A stretch of DNA of 64,000 bases from Gemmatimonadaceae bacterium (GTDB lineage Bacteria > Gemmatimonadota > Gemmatimonadetes > Gemmatimonadales > Gemmatimonadaceae): positions 1 to 64,000 of the forward strand of contig JAUQWM010000037.1 in assembly GCA_030835125.1 (NCBI GenBank). Direction: 5' to 3'. Shown here piece by piece: positions 63,318 to 64,000 of this stretch; positions within the stretch are counted from its first letter, which is position 1, and every line of letters starts with the position of its first letter. The notes beneath the pieces were generated by a model. The model did no database searches and was not told the origin of the DNA. It saw only the letters and a program-made list of their open reading frames with translations. A program made the position numbers and the translations under genes.

Positions 63318-63859
63318 GCCAACCCTCCTTGAGCCTTCAGGACCGCCTCGAGTTCACGCTTCAGTCGTTCCCTGGCGCGGCGCAAGCGCCCTTCCACGGC
63401 GCGCTCGGACAAGCCAAAGACGGTCGCCATTCTCGCGACGGGAAACCGGTCGAAATGGAACGCCTCCAGCAGTCGCGCCTGTCCGCTGGGAATCCGCTCG
63501 AGCGCATGACTGACCATGGTCGCGATGTCGCTGGAGTCGCTTGCGCGGCCGTCGTCGACCGCCGCCAGCAGTTCCGCCGGCGTGATCGCGTCGAGCGATA
63601 ACGTCGGGCGTCGGCGGTGGTGGTTCAGGATCAGGTTGCGCGCCACGGTGGTGAGCCAGGCGATCGGTACCCTGGGGATGCCCTTGTGCTGCCATTCCCG
63701 CACCGCGCGCAGCCAGGTCTCCTGGGTCACGTCTTCCGCGAGCGACTGGTCACCGGCACAACGCCGGGACGCGAACCCGTACAGGGTGTCGACGGTCTCG
63801 GCGTAGACCTGCCGGATTCGGGTTTCAGTGACCGGTTCGCGCATTCCCACCATTGACAC
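63314..63859 (-). CDS. ECF-type RNA polymerase sigma factor
   Basis: A 181-residue ECF sigma factor. Region 2 has LYGFASRRCAGDQSLAEDVTQETWLRAVREW and PIAWLTTVARNLILNHHRRR, and region 4 has LEAFHFDRFPVARMATVFGLSERAVEGRLRRARERLKREL. A GTG start at 63859 has GGAGG five bases upstream; an ATG at 63853 is the alternative. The stop overlaps the start of the membrane partner gene. It should direct transcription of a regulon that responds to a signal sensed through that partner. Confidence 0.93.
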   Translation of the reverse strand: MSMVGMREPVTETRIRQVYAETVDTLYGFASRRCAGDQSLAEDVTQETWLRAVREWQHKGIPRVPIAWLTTVARNLILNHHRRRPTLSLDAITPAELLAAVDDGRASDSSDIATMVSHALERIPSGQARLLEAFHFDRFPVARMATVFGLSERAVEGRLRRARERLKRELEAVLKAQGGLA

Positions 63860-63909
63860 CGCAGCCTCCCGAAACCCACGGATCGGCGCTCGCGGGTGCT
63901 GCCCGCCGT

Positions 63910-64000
63910 CTAGGCCGCCAGCACCTGGCGGATCCGTTCGGCGATACGCTCCGCCGATGGGAGGACGGCGTTGAGGAGGTCCGGATGGTAGGGCATCGGG
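63910..64000 (-). CDS. 3' end of an unidentified gene, cut by the window edge
   Basis: The minus-strand frame ends at a TAG (63912-63910) and encodes ...PMPYHPDLLNAVLPSAERIA then ERIRQVLAA. The P(M)PY--LL---LPS---I pattern resembles the C-terminus of transketolase-type E1 beta subunits of 2-oxo acid dehydrogenases. With only 29 residues visible this is a guess. Confidence 0.4.
   Translation of the reverse strand, partial: PMPYHPDLLNAVLPSAERIAERIRQVLAA

Overview
The window looks like a chromosomal segment from a high-GC, Gram-negative, aerobic heterotroph, most likely a member of the Gemmatimonadota. This is inferred from protein style: secreted M14, M16 and M28 peptidases with ...AAQ signal peptides, an ADOP-type FtsX permease, a fused CcoN-CcoO cbb3 oxidase, an OmpA barrel with a proline linker, and a Ser/Thr kinase. 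No rRNA, tRNA, CRISPR array or transposase gene was seen. Coding density is high and genes overlap by 1-17 bp in several operons.

Layout. 1-6.5 kb: two large minus-strand lipoproteins, one with five Ig-like repeats and one with a Big_2 domain plus an HEFFH zinc-protease-like motif. Between them is a small DUF5989-like membrane protein that seems to have lost its stop codon. 6.8-8.4 kb: an ankyrin membrane protein and a hypothetical. 8.4-16.7 kb: a complete minus-strand cbb3 oxidase operon (ccoNO-Q-P-G-H-TauE/SafE-like-I-S). 17-22.6 kb: M16 peptidase, MFS transporter, OmpA-family protein. 22.8-25.1 kb: thrB-thrC. 25.2-34.1 kb: M14 peptidase, ADOP permease, HerA-like ATPase, overlapping ACT and OsmC genes with a divergent ArsR regulator. 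34.3-38.2 kb: sdhC-sdhA-sdhB plus a TPR-like gene. 38.3-46.8 kb: beta-propeller protein, small membrane protein, M28 peptidase, FMN-dependent alpha-hydroxy acid oxidase, acetoacetyl-CoA synthetase, carboxypeptidase-regulatory-domain protein. 46.8-51.9 kb: Ser/Thr kinase, then a tight pseudopilin/HD-GYP/membrane-protein operon. 52.1-60.2 kb: HPPD and homogentisate dioxygenase, a four-helix-bundle (23S rRNA IVS-type) gene in a perfect inverted repeat, an FAD/NAD(P)-binding protein, a crotonase, and paaABCD. 60.2-64 kb: D-aminoacylase-type amidohydrolase, GxxExxY protein, an ECF sigma factor with a membrane helical partner, and the 3' end of another gene.

Functional picture. HPPD and homogentisate dioxygenase take tyrosine-derived carbon towards fumarate and acetoacetate. 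The acetoacetyl-CoA synthetase can activate acetoacetate, and succinate dehydrogenase and the cbb3 oxidase provide respiration. The paaABCD genes suggest aerobic phenylacetyl-CoA epoxidation.

Most unusual signal. Arrays with an exact 7-bp period, but different unit sequences, sit at many gene junctions: 16.85, 17.0, 25.1, 36.9, 41.55, 42.75, 53.2, 54.5, 55.05 and 58.8 kb. They usually abut or contain the stop codon of the neighbouring gene. One 98-bp array lies in frame inside the acetoacetyl-CoA synthetase gene. At 54503-55069, four-unit arrays form a perfect 32-bp inverted repeat around the four-helix-bundle gene, giving a compact 567-bp element that resembles a 23S rRNA intervening sequence placed between protein-coding genes.
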